This document shows positions 17,622 to 27,223 of a DNA stretch of 64,000 nucleotides, in pieces. The stretch comes from Leptolyngbya sp. KIOST-1. Lineage in GTDB: Bacteria > Cyanobacteriota > Cyanobacteriia > Phormidesmidales > Phormidesmidaceae. The first letter of the stretch is position 1. Each line of letters opens with the position of its first letter. The notes beneath the pieces are model-generated. The model was not told the DNA's origin. It did not search any database and saw only the letters and a list, made by a program, of their open reading frames with translations. The stretch spans positions 1,116,001-1,180,000 of the forward strand of contig NZ_JQFA01000002.1 in the NCBI RefSeq assembly GCF_000763385.1. The letters run 5' to 3'. Both the position numbers and the translations under genes were made by a program.

Positions 17622-18425
17622 ATGTCCAACACCTATGCTCCCCCTTCCACTGACATAGCCCTCAAGGCGGAAAGCCTTCAGGTCTACTACGGGTCCAATC
17701 TAGCTGTTCGCGACGTTTATCTAGAAATTCCCCGCAACGAAATTGTGGCTTTTATTGGCCCCTCTGGCTGTGGCAAGAGCACGGTTCTGCGCTGCTTCAA
17801 CCGCATGAACGATCTGATTCCCTCCTGCCGGGTCGAAGGCAAAATCAGCTTCCACGGGGAGGATATCTACTCCGACCGGGTGGATGCTGTAGAGCTGCGC
17901 CGCAAGATTGGCATGGTGTTTCAAAAGCCCAACCCCTTCCCCAAGTCAATCTACGAAAATATTGCCTGGGGTGCCCGCATCAATGGCTTCAGGGGCGATA
18001 TGGACGAGCTGGTAGAGACCTCCCTCCGCAAGGCGGCCCTGTGGGATGAGGTCAAAGATAAGCTCAAGCAGAGTGGCCTCTCGCTGTCAGGGGGGCAGCA
18101 GCAGCGCCTCTGCATTGCCCGGGCGATCGCCGTTCAGCCCGACGTGGTTCTGATGGACGAACCCTGCTCGGCCCTCGACCCGATCTCGACCATCAAGATC
18201 GAGGAAACCATGAAGCAGCTGAAGGAAGACTACACAATTATCATTGTGACCCACAACATGCAGCAGGCCTCGCGGGTGTCTGACCGCACCGCCTTCTACA
18301 ATGCTGAACCCACACCCAAAGGCGGCAAGGTGGGCTACCTGGTCGAGTTTGATCGCACCGAAACCATCTTCAACTCCCCCCGCGAACAGTTCACCCGCGA
18401 CTACGTCTCGGGCCGTTTCGGTTAG
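17622..18425 (+). CDS. pstB: Phosphate ABC transporter ATP-binding protein PstB
   Basis: A 267-residue ATPase that powers high-affinity phosphate import through PstC/PstA. Walker A is GPSGCGKST, the ABC signature LSGGQQQR, and Walker [14 protein letters not shown] with a switch His in VTHNMQQA. PstB-specific parts are [36 protein letters not shown] and the C-terminal [10 protein letters not shown]. It stands alone: pstA, pstC and pstS are at 56358-59887, about 38 kb away. A strong terminator follows at 18518-18543, so it is a single-gene transcript. Confidence 0.97.
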   Translation: MSNTYAPPSTDIALKAESLQVYYGSNLAVRDVYLEIPRNEIVAFIGPSGCGKSTVLRCFNRMNDLIPSCRVEGKISFHGEDIYSDRVDAVELRRKIGMVFQKPNPFPKSIYENIAWGARINGFRGDMDELVETSLRKAALWDEVKDKLKQSGLSLSGGQQQRLCIARAIAVQPDVVLMDEPCSALDPISTIKIEETMKQLKEDYTIIIVTHNMQQASRVSDRTAFYNAEPTPKGGKVGYLVEFDRTETIFNSPREQFTRDYVSGRFG

Positions 18426-18517
18426 GGTCAATCCCCAGGAGCCCTGCCTCCAGCGCCCAGCCCGCTCTTCCTCAGCTGGCGCTGGCATGCTCCAAAGCAA
18501 GGTCTTACACTCGACAG

Positions 18518-18543
18518 CCCAGGCCCAGCCTGGGTTATTTTTT
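18518..18543 (+). terminator. Rho-independent terminator of pstB
   Basis: Stem CCCAGGC/GCCTGGG with a 3-base loop followed by TTATTTTTT. Confidence 0.85.
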
Positions 18544-18559
18544 GCCCGTCAAAAGGGCA

Positions 18560-18591
18560 GGGTTTCAGGCTCAAGGATCAGCCTGAAACCC
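18560..18591. terminator. Hairpin between convergent genes, possible terminator
   Basis: Arms GGGTTTCAGGC and GCCTGAAACCC around a 10-base loop. No clean T-run on either side; the minus strand has CTTTT a few bases later, so it could end the lipoprotein transcript. Confidence 0.5.
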
Positions 18592-18671
18592 CTTTCCCAA
18601 ACACACTAAAGCTACCTGGCGGGCCGTTGACCTGGTGCTTGATGCCATCAGTCAGCCCATCATTCCGGATG

Positions 18672-18706
18672 CCCGACACCCAACACCCGACACCTGACAC
18701 CCCCAA
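18672..18706. repeat. Heptamer tandem repeat (STRR), five units
   Basis: Units CCCGACA, CCCAACA, CCCGACA, CCTGACA, CCCCCAA. Same family as 17444-17478 (opposite strand) and 62154-62188. Confidence 0.8.
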
Positions 18707-18734
18707 AAGGTAGCTCCCCGCCTGCCGGGCGGTC

Positions 18735-19592
18735 CTAGCTAGTCTGCCCTGAGTTAGCCTCAAAACAGTGGCCTTCGCCTGCATGGCCCAGTTCAACCAG
18801 GCTCGACTCCAGGCGCGCGAAGTCCTCCGGCGATAACTCCGATTGCAGCAGGGCCATATCGGCTTCAACGCGGCCATCGGTGGCGAGGGCCGCCAGGGGG
18901 TCAAAGCCAAAGGCCGACTGGTTGAGGGGGTCGTCGGCAGGTCTAGACCCTTCGCCAAACAGGTGATCGAGGTGCAGGGTCGCTTCCAGGGAGGCCTCGT
19001 CGCCGGCGGTTAAGATGCCCCGGCGCTCGTCGCCGATGAACTCGCCGCAGTAGTAGTTCAGCTCTTGTTCGAGGTTGAGCACAAAATCAATGGTTTCGCC
19101 ATCGCGCTCGGCGGTGCCGATGATAACGATGCTGTAGCCCTCACCGGGACCGTCGGTGGCCGGGGTGATGTAGTAGGAAATGGCGTTGTAGTGGCCCTCG
19201 GGGACATCACTCTGGGCGTCTAGAAACACCGTCGGGTCGTCTTCGTTGCCCGTCACCAGGTCGACGGACTGGGGGGCGAAGCTGACCTCAGCCACCGGGT
19301 TTTCAATTGGGCTGAGCGACGTGTAGTCGTAGGGTGGCTCAGTCTGGAAGGCCCGCAGCTCAGAAAAGTTGACGTAGAGGTGATCAAAGCTCAGTTCCCA
19401 GCCGTCGCCGGAGGTAAATCCGGCCTGAGGCCGCTCTTCGGCATTGGCAAACATCTCCAGGGTGCCCCCTTCGGCGGTGGCCTCGGGGGCGGCAGTATCT
19501 TCAGTCACCGTGGTTTGCGGGGGCGTGTCGCAGGCCAGCACTAGCAGGGGCAGGGCCATAGCGAGGGCTGTCCGCAGTATTGAATTTTTCAT
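18735..19592 (-). CDS. Putative lipoprotein of unknown function
   Basis: From the ATG at 19592 (MKNSILRTALAMALPLLVLA) the 285-residue product has a lipoprotein signal with lipobox LVLAC, then a Thr/Glu-rich linker and a globular domain (WELSFDHLYVNFSELRAFQT, DVPEGHYNAISYYITPA, DFVLNLEQELNYYCGEFIG). The FDHLYVNFSEL pattern resembles cyanobacterial lipoproteins that carry DUF4382-like beta-rich domains, but I do not recognise it firmly. Two cysteines (in YYCGEF and GHCFEAN) may form a disulfide. It should sit in the inner or outer membrane facing the periplasm. Alone on its strand. Confidence 0.7.
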   Translation of the reverse strand: MKNSILRTALAMALPLLVLACDTPPQTTVTEDTAAPEATAEGGTLEMFANAEERPQAGFTSGDGWELSFDHLYVNFSELRAFQTEPPYDYTSLSPIENPVAEVSFAPQSVDLVTGNEDDPTVFLDAQSDVPEGHYNAISYYITPATDGPGEGYSIVIIGTAERDGETIDFVLNLEQELNYYCGEFIGDERRGILTAGDEASLEATLHLDHLFGEGSRPADDPLNQSAFGFDPLAALATDGRVEADMALLQSELSPEDFARLESSLVELGHAGEGHCFEANSGQTS

Positions 19593-19918
19593 GGGTTTTG
19601 GAAATAGGGGCCAACATAACAACGACAGTCAGGCACTTGGGTCATAGGGGCAGAACGCCAAACATGCCTACCGGCCTTTCAGAAAACCACGGGGGAGAAC
19701 TGTTTTTCAATCCCAATGGGGGGGAGGGGGATAGTCTAGGGCGAGGTTTGGTCTAATGCGGTGTTGGGCCACCGAACAGGTCGTCTGCCGACCTCCCGGC
19801 GGCAATCCGTTGGCGATCGAGGGCTGCAACAATCGGTTGGGAAGGCCTGTACTCCAGCAATTTCTGCGGTGTTTGGGTCTAAGGTAGTACTATCCTCTGA
19901 CGCATTTTCCATTGACCT
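19593..19918. other. Divergent intergenic region
   Basis: It separates the lipoprotein gene from the PucC-family gene and must hold both promoters. I see no hairpin, operator or RNA motif that I can name. Confidence 0.5.
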
Positions 19919-21373
19919 ATGACGAGCCCAGATATCTCACCCTCGGCTGCGGAGGCCTCGGCTAAGCCCAGTCTCGGCATTCCTACCATGCTGCGCCTGG
20001 GGGTGTTTAACATGGGCCTGGGGATTATGTCGCTGCTCACCCTGGGGGTGCTCAATCGGATCATGATTGAGGAACTCCAGGTGCCAGCCCTGATCGCGGC
20101 GGGCACGATTGCGGTGCACCAGTTTATGGCCCCGGCGCGGGTGTGGTTTGGCCAGATGTCTGACTCCAGGCCGCTGCTGGGCTACCACCGCAGCGGCTAC
20201 ATCTGGATCGGCATCACCACTGTGGCGATTACCTCTTTTGTGGCGGTGCAGGTGGTGTGGCGGCTGGGAGAGGCGATGGCGGCCTCTGGCTGGGGGCCAG
20301 CGGTGTACCCCTGGGTGGGGCTGCTGGCGCTGCTGTTTGCGGTCTACGGCCTGGCCCTGAGTGCCACTTCGACCCCCTTTACGGCCCTGCTGGTGGATGT
20401 GTCGGATGAAGACTCGCGATCGCGCCTGGTGGGCATCGGCTGGGCCATGCTGATGGTGGGCATTATCACCGGGGTAATTATTGTCTCGATTGTGCTGCGG
20501 CCCATCGACCTCGATGCGCCGATCGAGCAGGTGCAGCGATCGGTGAACCGGTTGTTTGTGGTGGCCCCGGCGGTGGTAATTGCCCTGTCGATCTTTAGCA
20601 CCCTGGGCATTGAGCGCAAGTACTCGCGGCGATCGCAGCGCTCCATGGTGGCGGGCCGCGAAGACAACATCACTCTGCCCCAGGCCCTGGGCATTCTCAC
20701 CGCCAGCCGCCAGACCCGGCTGTTCTTTGGTTTTTTGCTGGTGCTCAGCCTCAGCCTGTTCATGCAGGATGCCATTCTCGAACCCTACGGCGGCGAGGTG
20801 TTTGGCATGACCATTGCCGAAACCACCCAGCTCAACGCCGCCTTTGGCCTGGGCACGCTGCTGGGCATCATCGTCACCGGCATGCTGGTGGTGCCCCGCA
20901 TCGGCAAAAAGCGCACCGTCACCATCGGCTGCGGCTGGGCGGCGATCAGCCTGCTGGGCATCACCCTCTCGGGGCTGACCGGGGCACCGCCCGTGCTGCT
21001 GGGGGCGGTGTTTTGCTTTGGCATTGCCTCGGGGGTGCTCACCCTGGGGGCGATCGTGCTGATGCTGGACCTGACCGTGGCGGAGACAGCGGGCACGTTT
21101 ATTGGGGCCTGGGGGCTGGCCCAGGCGATCGCCCGGGGCGGCGCAACGGTGATGGGGGGCGGCGTTCTCGATCTGGGCCGGGGCATGCTGGGCCTGTTTC
21201 ACAGCGGCGAGGTGCCCCCATCCCAGGCGTTTATGGCCTACGGGCTGGTGTTTATGCTACAAGCAGTGGGCATGGTGGTGGCGGTGGTGCTGCTGCGCCG
21301 AGTCAACATTCAGGAATTTCAGGCCAATGCCAGGGCGGCGATCACGGCGGCGTTGGAAAGCGATATGGATTAG
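19919..21373 (+). CDS. PucC/BCD-family major facilitator transporter
   Basis: A 484-residue membrane protein with about 12 hydrophobic helices. The segment RLGVFNMGLGIMSLLTLGVL, the loop APARVWFGQMSDSRPLLGYH and ATSTPFTALLVDVSDEDSRS are typical of the PucC (bacteriochlorophyll delivery) branch of the MFS. In purple bacteria PucC helps assemble light-harvesting complexes; cyanobacterial relatives are thought to help chlorophyll-protein assembly, though the cargo is not proven. It is likely in the thylakoid or plasma membrane. The gene is monocistronic or leads into the phosphatase gene 100 bp downstream, with a heptamer repeat between them. Confidence 0.9.
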   Translation: MTSPDISPSAAEASAKPSLGIPTMLRLGVFNMGLGIMSLLTLGVLNRIMIEELQVPALIAAGTIAVHQFMAPARVWFGQMSDSRPLLGYHRSGYIWIGITTVAITSFVAVQVVWRLGEAMAASGWGPAVYPWVGLLALLFAVYGLALSATSTPFTALLVDVSDEDSRSRLVGIGWAMLMVGIITGVIIVSIVLRPIDLDAPIEQVQRSVNRLFVVAPAVVIALSIFSTLGIERKYSRRSQRSMVAGREDNITLPQALGILTASRQTRLFFGFLLVLSLSLFMQDAILEPYGGEVFGMTIAETTQLNAAFGLGTLLGIIVTGMLVVPRIGKKRTVTIGCGWAAISLLGITLSGLTGAPPVLLGAVFCFGIASGVLTLGAIVLMLDLTVAETAGTFIGAWGLAQAIARGGATVMGGGVLDLGRGMLGLFHSGEVPPSQAFMAYGLVFMLQAVGMVVAVVLLRRVNIQEFQANARAAITAALESDMD

Positions 21374-21408
21374 GGGTCTGGTACGGTAAAGATGACGGCT
21401 TAGTGGGA

Positions 21409-21443
21409 TTTTGGGTTTTGGGTTTCGGGTTTCGGGTTTACGG
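21409..21443. repeat. Heptamer tandem repeat, five units (TTTYGGG)
   Basis: Units TTTTGGG, TTTTGGG, TTTCGGG, TTTCGGG, TTTACGG directly before the phosphatase gene. The unit length matches the other repeats in the window but the sequence differs. Confidence 0.8.
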
Positions 21444-21472
21444 CTGACCTGAAACCGTCTTTGAGGACTGAG

Positions 21473-22282
21473 ATGCAGAGCTTTTGGAACGAGGTACTGG
21501 CCTTTGCCGAGGCCACCACGGCCACCGTGGGCGAACGGCTGATGGCGGAATTTGGCCAGGTGCAGGCCGATCTGAAGGCGGATGGAAGTTTGGTGACAAG
21601 GTGCGATCGCTGGTCTGACGACACCCTGCGGGCCGCTATCCGTGAGGCCTTCCCCGACCACGGCGTGCTCAGCGAAGAGGTGGAGCACATCTTCCCCGCC
21701 GCCGACTGGTGCTGGATCATCGACCCCATCGATGGCACCACCAACTTCACCCGAGGCATTCCGGTGTGGGGCATTTCCCTGGGGTTGCTGTACCGGGGCA
21801 CGCCGGTATTTGGCTACGTGGCGATGCCGCCCCTGGGGCAGTCTTTCTACGGCTACTGGCCGGGGGCAAGTGGGCTGGATATGCCCAGTGGTGCCTTCTG
21901 CAACGGTCGGCCTATCCACACCAGCCAGGCGGCCCCCGACAAGACCCAGTTCTTCAGCCTCTGCGCCCGCAGCACGGCGGTGCTGGAAAAGCCCTTTCCC
22001 TGCAAAATTCGCATGCTGGGCTCCGCCGCCTACAACCTGCTGCTGGTGGGGGCGGGCTGGGCGGTGGGGGCCGTGGAGGCGACGCCCAAGATCTGGGACG
22101 TGGCGGCGGTGTGGGCGATTGTGCAGGCCGCCGGGGCCACCTGGGTGCCCCTGGACGATACCGCCCCCTTTCCCCTGGCGGTGGGCCAGGACTACAGCCG
22201 CCGCCCCTACCCCACCCTGGCCGTGGCCCAGGCAAAGCTAACGGAAACCTTTCGACCCCTGGTGGAGGTCGTGGTTCGGTGA
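21473..22282 (+). CDS. Inositol monophosphatase-family protein
   Basis: A 269-residue Mg2+-dependent phosphatase fold. Metal ligands are present: Glu pair in LSEEVEH, WIIDPIDGTTNFTRGIPVWG, and the C-terminal KIWDVAAVWAIVQAAG in place of the usual W-D-x-A. Members hydrolyse inositol phosphates, histidinol phosphate, 3'-phosphoadenosine 5'-phosphate or fructose 1,6-bisphosphate; the sequence does not tell which. The ATG at 21473 is preferred over a TTG four codons upstream. A second, more divergent family member is at 37540-38445. Confidence 0.9.
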   Translation: MQSFWNEVLAFAEATTATVGERLMAEFGQVQADLKADGSLVTRCDRWSDDTLRAAIREAFPDHGVLSEEVEHIFPAADWCWIIDPIDGTTNFTRGIPVWGISLGLLYRGTPVFGYVAMPPLGQSFYGYWPGASGLDMPSGAFCNGRPIHTSQAAPDKTQFFSLCARSTAVLEKPFPCKIRMLGSAAYNLLLVGAGWAVGAVEATPKIWDVAAVWAIVQAAGATWVPLDDTAPFPLAVGQDYSRRPYPTLAVAQAKLTETFRPLVEVVVR

Positions 22283-22503
22283 GGCGGTGAATGCGGCTAG
22301 TGATCCGCCGCCGTGGAACTGAGCGGGTTGCAGGTACCGCAGCAGCAAGGTGCCTAGGGGCCGAGAGGGTCGCCAGTTCAATTTCTTTCAAGACAGGCCA
22401 GGGCCAGGGGTGCTATGGTCTTCCCGACAGCGGATCGACTCAGCGGAGCGATGTGGGCCGTGCTGGGGGCAGCCTGTCGCGCCGTTGAGCGAGGAGAAAA
22501 CCG

Positions 22504-23316
22504 ATGAGCGCTGGGATTGACTACCAGACAATTACGGCTCACCAGCAGGAGACCTGGGCCACGGGCAACTTCCACGAGATTGCCCGCCAGAATACGTCCA
22601 TGGCGATCGCTCTCTGCGAGGCGGTGGACCCCCATCCCTGCGATCGCGGCCTGGATGTGGCCTGCGGCAGCGGCACCGCCGCCCTGGTCGCCGCCCGCCG
22701 CTACTGCGAGATGACCGGCATTGACTACGTGCCCGCCCTGATCGAGCGGGCTAGGCAGCGGGCCGCCGCCGAGGGGTTTGAGATCGACTTTGACCTTGCC
22801 GATGCCCAGGCGCTGCCCTTTGCCGAGGCCAGCTTCGACTTTGTGCTGTCGGTGTATGGGGTACAGTTTGCCCCCGACCAGGAGCAGGCCGCCCGAGAAC
22901 TGCTGCGGGTCTGTCGCCCCGGGGGCAAAATTGGCCTTGCCTCTCCCATGCCCCAGGGCTGGAGCTTTGACTTTTTCAGCGCCCTGGCCCGGTATCGGCC
23001 CCCGCCCCCCGGCCTCAGCTCGCCCCTGCGCTGGGGTACCGAGCAGGGCCTGGAGGCGCTGCTGGGGGAGGGCTGCCATGCCATCGCCAGCGAACAGCGC
23101 ACCTCGGTGCTGTATTTCCGGTCGGTAGACCACGCCACCGAGGTGTTTTTGACCTACTTTGGACCTGCCATTCGCGCCTCCCAGGGCTCAGCCACGGCGG
23201 CGCAGGAACACCTGCGCGACGACCTGCGGGCGGTGTTTAGCCGCTACAACCGGGCCACGGACGGAACCGCCGCGATGGAAAACCAGTTTTTGCTGACGAT
23301 GGCTTACAGGGAATGA
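22504..23316 (+). CDS. Class I SAM-dependent methyltransferase
   Basis: A 270-residue protein with AGGAG before the ATG. Motif I is LDVACGSGTAALVAAR (SAM-binding GxG loop), followed by MTGIDYVPALIERARQRA, FDLADAQALPFAEASFDFVL and ELLRVCRPGGKIGLAS: the standard Rossmann methyltransferase order, as in the UbiE/Methyltransf_11 group. The substrate is unknown, probably a small molecule or lipid. It follows the phosphatase gene by 221 bp and is not clearly co-transcribed. Confidence 0.9.
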   Translation: MSAGIDYQTITAHQQETWATGNFHEIARQNTSMAIALCEAVDPHPCDRGLDVACGSGTAALVAARRYCEMTGIDYVPALIERARQRAAAEGFEIDFDLADAQALPFAEASFDFVLSVYGVQFAPDQEQAARELLRVCRPGGKIGLASPMPQGWSFDFFSALARYRPPPPGLSSPLRWGTEQGLEALLGEGCHAIASEQRTSVLYFRSVDHATEVFLTYFGPAIRASQGSATAAQEHLRDDLRAVFSRYNRATDGTAAMENQFLLTMAYRE

Positions 23317-23472
23317 CGGGGGTAAGTTCCCTGCTGGTTACGCTCCGCGCCACCCAGCCTACGAAAACCCTAGTGTTTAGCTTCCTCGCGATGCATTGCT
23401 GCGCGTTAGCAGGGCCTCAACTTAACGTTATGCACCGTACGACAGCCTAATTAGTAGCATTGTTGACACGCT

Positions 23473-24102
23473 CTACGACTCGGGTACCAGTTCGGTATTC
23501 ACCTCGTTGATGGGGCGACGGCGCAGTTCGACCGACTCGCTGCGGGGCAGCAGGTCAAACATTTCGCGCATCACGTCATCGATCGCCTCGTAGGAGACAA
23601 TCCCGACCTCGTTAAACATCAGGTCGCCCTGGGCGTTGAATACCAGGGTTTGGGGCACGGCATTGCGGAAGTAGTAGCCCGGTTCGTTGGGCTCGTAGCT
23701 GGCCTTGACCGGAATCGCGTCGGCCATGACCGGGACAAAGTTGGCCACTCGCCCGTAGGGGGCCTGGAGCTGGGAAATCACCGACGAAAATTTCTTGCAG
23801 TCGCTGCTGTCATCGACGTAGATTACCGCGATCGCGGGTTTTCCGTACCTGAGCGACTGCTCCAGGCTCACCTTGGGGGGCACCAGCGACCCATTGCCCG
23901 CGTAGAGGGCAAAGATGTTGCCGTCGTAGTTGTCGTCGGTGAGCCCCGCCAGGGCGGTGGGCTGCCCCCCCAGGCTCAGCCACAGCGTCAGGCTGAGGAA
24001 GACCACCCCAAGCCACCCGCCCAGGCGCACCCTGGAAGTAAATAGACGAGAGGTTGGCAGAGGGATGGTCGGGAAAAGCAGGGTTGAAAGCCAGCGCAGC
24101 AT
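23473..24102 (-). CDS. Thioredoxin-fold thylakoid protein (photosystem I accumulation type)
   Basis: From the ATG at 24102 (AAGGA about 10 bases upstream) the product is 209 residues. One membrane segment near residue 35 (LGVVFLSLTLWLSLGG) precedes a thioredoxin-like domain (LRYGKPAIAVIYVDDSSDCK, VPQTLVFNAQGDLMFNEVGI). It resembles the cyanobacterial family around Slr1796, reported to be needed for photosystem I accumulation. The usual CxxC is absent; only one Cys (DSSDCKKF) is in that place, so it is unlikely to be a disulfide reductase. The C-terminal domain should face the lumen. It ends near a lipoprotein gene on the same strand, 92 bp downstream of that gene. Confidence 0.75.
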   Translation of the reverse strand: MLRWLSTLLFPTIPLPTSRLFTSRVRLGGWLGVVFLSLTLWLSLGGQPTALAGLTDDNYDGNIFALYAGNGSLVPPKVSLEQSLRYGKPAIAVIYVDDSSDCKKFSSVISQLQAPYGRVANFVPVMADAIPVKASYEPNEPGYYFRNAVPQTLVFNAQGDLMFNEVGIVSYEAIDDVMREMFDLLPRSESVELRRRPINEVNTELVPES

Positions 24103-24194
24103 GGCGGTAACGTCCTTGGTCGAGAGTCTGGAGTGGGGCCTGCCCTTGGGTAGCCACCCACCCCAGACTCTATTAGGCCACAGAATGGCCATGC

Positions 24195-24812
24195 TTACTG
24201 CTGGGCGGCACGAAATTCCTGGATTACCGATCGCATGGCGTCGGCGTTAGCCATCCGCAGGTCGTCGGGGGTCCACACCACCACCTGGTAGTATTCTTCG
24301 CCCATTTCAACGGTGGTGTGCAGGTAGGCCACCGGGCGCTGGGACACGTCGCCGCGCACCTCGTACTGCACCGCTGGAAAGCCGCTGACGCGATCGACTC
24401 CGGTGCGGGCCTGGTTGGCAATCACCTGGTTAAAGCCCCCCTTGAGAATTTGCAGGTAGTTGCTGGCCTGCTCCTCCAGGTTGCCGGGGCTAACGGCGGC
24501 CCGACTTTCGCCCAGCACCACCAAAAACAGGTTCTGGTCAGGATTGTAGGCCTCCAGTTCGGCGTTGGGGTGCAGGGTGCCGGTTGGGGCGGCCTGCCAG
24601 CCGTTTTGCAGGCGCAGGCGCACGGGCTTCATGCGGCTGACCAGCATGTCGCCCCGAAAGCCGCGATCGACAAACTGATTGCCCATGTCGCCGTTGTTGC
24701 GGGGCGATCGCGACAGCCCCAGGGTATTGCAGCCGGTGAGCCCCAGCACCGCCACCACTGCCACCACCGCCAGGGCGCTGCCTTGCCACCCCTTCGATCC
24801 CTTGTTAGCCAT
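24195..24812 (-). CDS. Putative lipoprotein, conserved in cyanobacteria
   Basis: From the ATG at 24812 (MANKGSKGW) the 205-residue protein has a lipoprotein signal ending LTGC, a short linker and a domain beginning near VRLRLQNGWQAAPTGTLHPN, with LEAYNPDQNLFLVVLGESRA and YLHTTVEMGEEYYQVVVWTP. The pattern resembles small secreted domains that bind or cover lipids (PsbP-like or DUF1795-like beta sandwiches), but I cannot assign it. It sits 92 bp upstream of the thylakoid thioredoxin-fold gene in the same direction, possibly in one transcript. Confidence 0.7.
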   Translation of the reverse strand: MANKGSKGWQGSALAVVAVVAVLGLTGCNTLGLSRSPRNNGDMGNQFVDRGFRGDMLVSRMKPVRLRLQNGWQAAPTGTLHPNAELEAYNPDQNLFLVVLGESRAAVSPGNLEEQASNYLQILKGGFNQVIANQARTGVDRVSGFPAVQYEVRGDVSQRPVAYLHTTVEMGEEYYQVVVWTPDDLRMANADAMRSVIQEFRAAQQ

Positions 24813-24954
24813 AGCGCCACCCTTCCGCTCAATCCACCGATGCCGTTTAGCTTCAAGGGTATAGCAACCCCTCCGCAATGGTCGCATCCTCTCCTATGCT
24901 AGATAGGTATTTGCCGCTAGCGGCAAATACCTGATCTAAATCTAGAGTTACCCC

Positions 24955-26046
<1,092 letters not shown>

Positions 26047-26212
26047 CCTGTGGGAAATCGCTGGGGCGATCGCGCCGGCAGCATCGGCCAGGCGCATCGT
26101 CACAGTATGCAAACAACCTCGCTGTAATAGTGGTTCCTTGGGGAAAATCTATCTACAATTTGACCCATCAGGAGCACAGCGTTCCTCGCTCCAGGTTTGT
26201 AGGACTACCGCC

Positions 26213-27079
26213 GTGGCATCACCGCTTCAAACCCATCCTCGGCTGCGCTCAGCGCTGCACCAGCTGCAGGGGGTACCGCCCTGGGCACTGCTGTCGCTGG
26301 TGATGAACGGGCTGCTGTTTATTACCATCGTGGTCATGCTGCGGCAGCTGGGCCAGGGTGGCGATGCGGTGCTGTCCCAGGCCAACGCCTTTGCCGCCGA
26401 TCCCTACGTCCCGGTGGCCCCGTTTGAGCCCAGCCTGGGACCACGCCACAACCTCGACTACGAGCAGTGGGTGGCGCTGCTGGCGGCGGAGGCGGAGGCG
26501 GTGGTAGCCATCGATGCGCCGCGACAAAACATACTGCTGGGGGACTCACTGACCCTCTGGTTTCCGGCCAACATGCTGCCAGGCCGCAAAACCTGGATCA
26601 ACCAGGCGATTTCGGGCGAAAGCTCGGGGGGGCTGCGCGATCGCCTCTACCTGCTCGACCAGACCGATCCCGAAGCCCTGTTCATCATGGTGGGCATCAA
26701 CGACTTGATCTGGGGCGGTTCGGAGGCAGACCTGGTCTACAACGTGCGCCGGATGATCAACTACCTGCGCCAGACCCACCCCCAGGCGCGGGTGGTGGTG
26801 CAGTCAATTTTGCCCCACGGCGGCGAGGCAGCCACCTGGGAGGGGCGCGATCGCCTGCTGACCATTCCACCCGATCAAATTCGTACCGTCAACAGCCAGC
26901 TTAAGGCCGTCGCCATTGAAACCGGCGTCGATTTTCTCGATCTGTACCCGCTGTTTGTCAACGGCGACGGCTACCTGCGGGCCGACCTCACCACCGATGG
27001 GCTGCACCTTAACCAGAACGGCTACATGGTGTGGCGCACAGCCCTAGCCCTAATCAACGAAACCGAGTTTCAACCCTAG
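26213..27079 (+). CDS. SGNH/GDSL-type hydrolase with membrane anchor
   Basis: I take the GTG at 26213; a TTG at 26138 is also in frame. The 288-residue product has one hydrophobic segment (LLSLVMNGLLFITIVVMLRQ) and then an SGNH hydrolase: block I ILLGDSLTLWFP (catalytic Ser), block II Gly in NQAISGESSGG, block III MVGINDLIWGG (Asn), block V DGLHLNQNGY (Asp, His). All four catalytic positions are present. Such enzymes remove acyl or acetyl groups from lipids or polysaccharides. A periplasm-facing esterase next to the Wza/Wzc export genes could modify the exported polymer. Confidence 0.87.
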   Translation: MASPLQTHPRLRSALHQLQGVPPWALLSLVMNGLLFITIVVMLRQLGQGGDAVLSQANAFAADPYVPVAPFEPSLGPRHNLDYEQWVALLAAEAEAVVAIDAPRQNILLGDSLTLWFPANMLPGRKTWINQAISGESSGGLRDRLYLLDQTDPEALFIMVGINDLIWGGSEADLVYNVRRMINYLRQTHPQARVVVQSILPHGGEAATWEGRDRLLTIPPDQIRTVNSQLKAVAIETGVDFLDLYPLFVNGDGYLRADLTTDGLHLNQNGYMVWRTALALINETEFQP

Positions 27080-27223
27080 ACGCCAAGGGCGCGGCTCTGC
27101 CTACGCAGCTGCACCCCCCACCGGGTCACAACCCGATCGCTTGTGTCAGCCGCGCTGCACCGTCAGGGCATCGGGGGTAGTCGAGCGGGGTGTGGTATCA
27201 GAGGTCAATCCAATGACAGCACC

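Larger units (their letters stand above)
18426..18734. other. Intergenic region with two hairpins and a heptamer repeat
   Basis: Between the convergent pstB and lipoprotein genes. It contains the pstB terminator, an 11-bp-arm hairpin and a tandem heptamer repeat, listed separately. No gene seen. Confidence 0.6.

Noticed and set aside
17444-18706. Possible CRISPR arrays at the heptamer repeats
   Set aside because: Units are 7 bases with no spacers, and no cas genes are nearby.
19937-21202. 421-codon minus-strand frame opposite the PucC-family gene
   Set aside because: Arg/His/Gln-rich translation without domains; the plus-strand membrane protein is clearly the coding frame.
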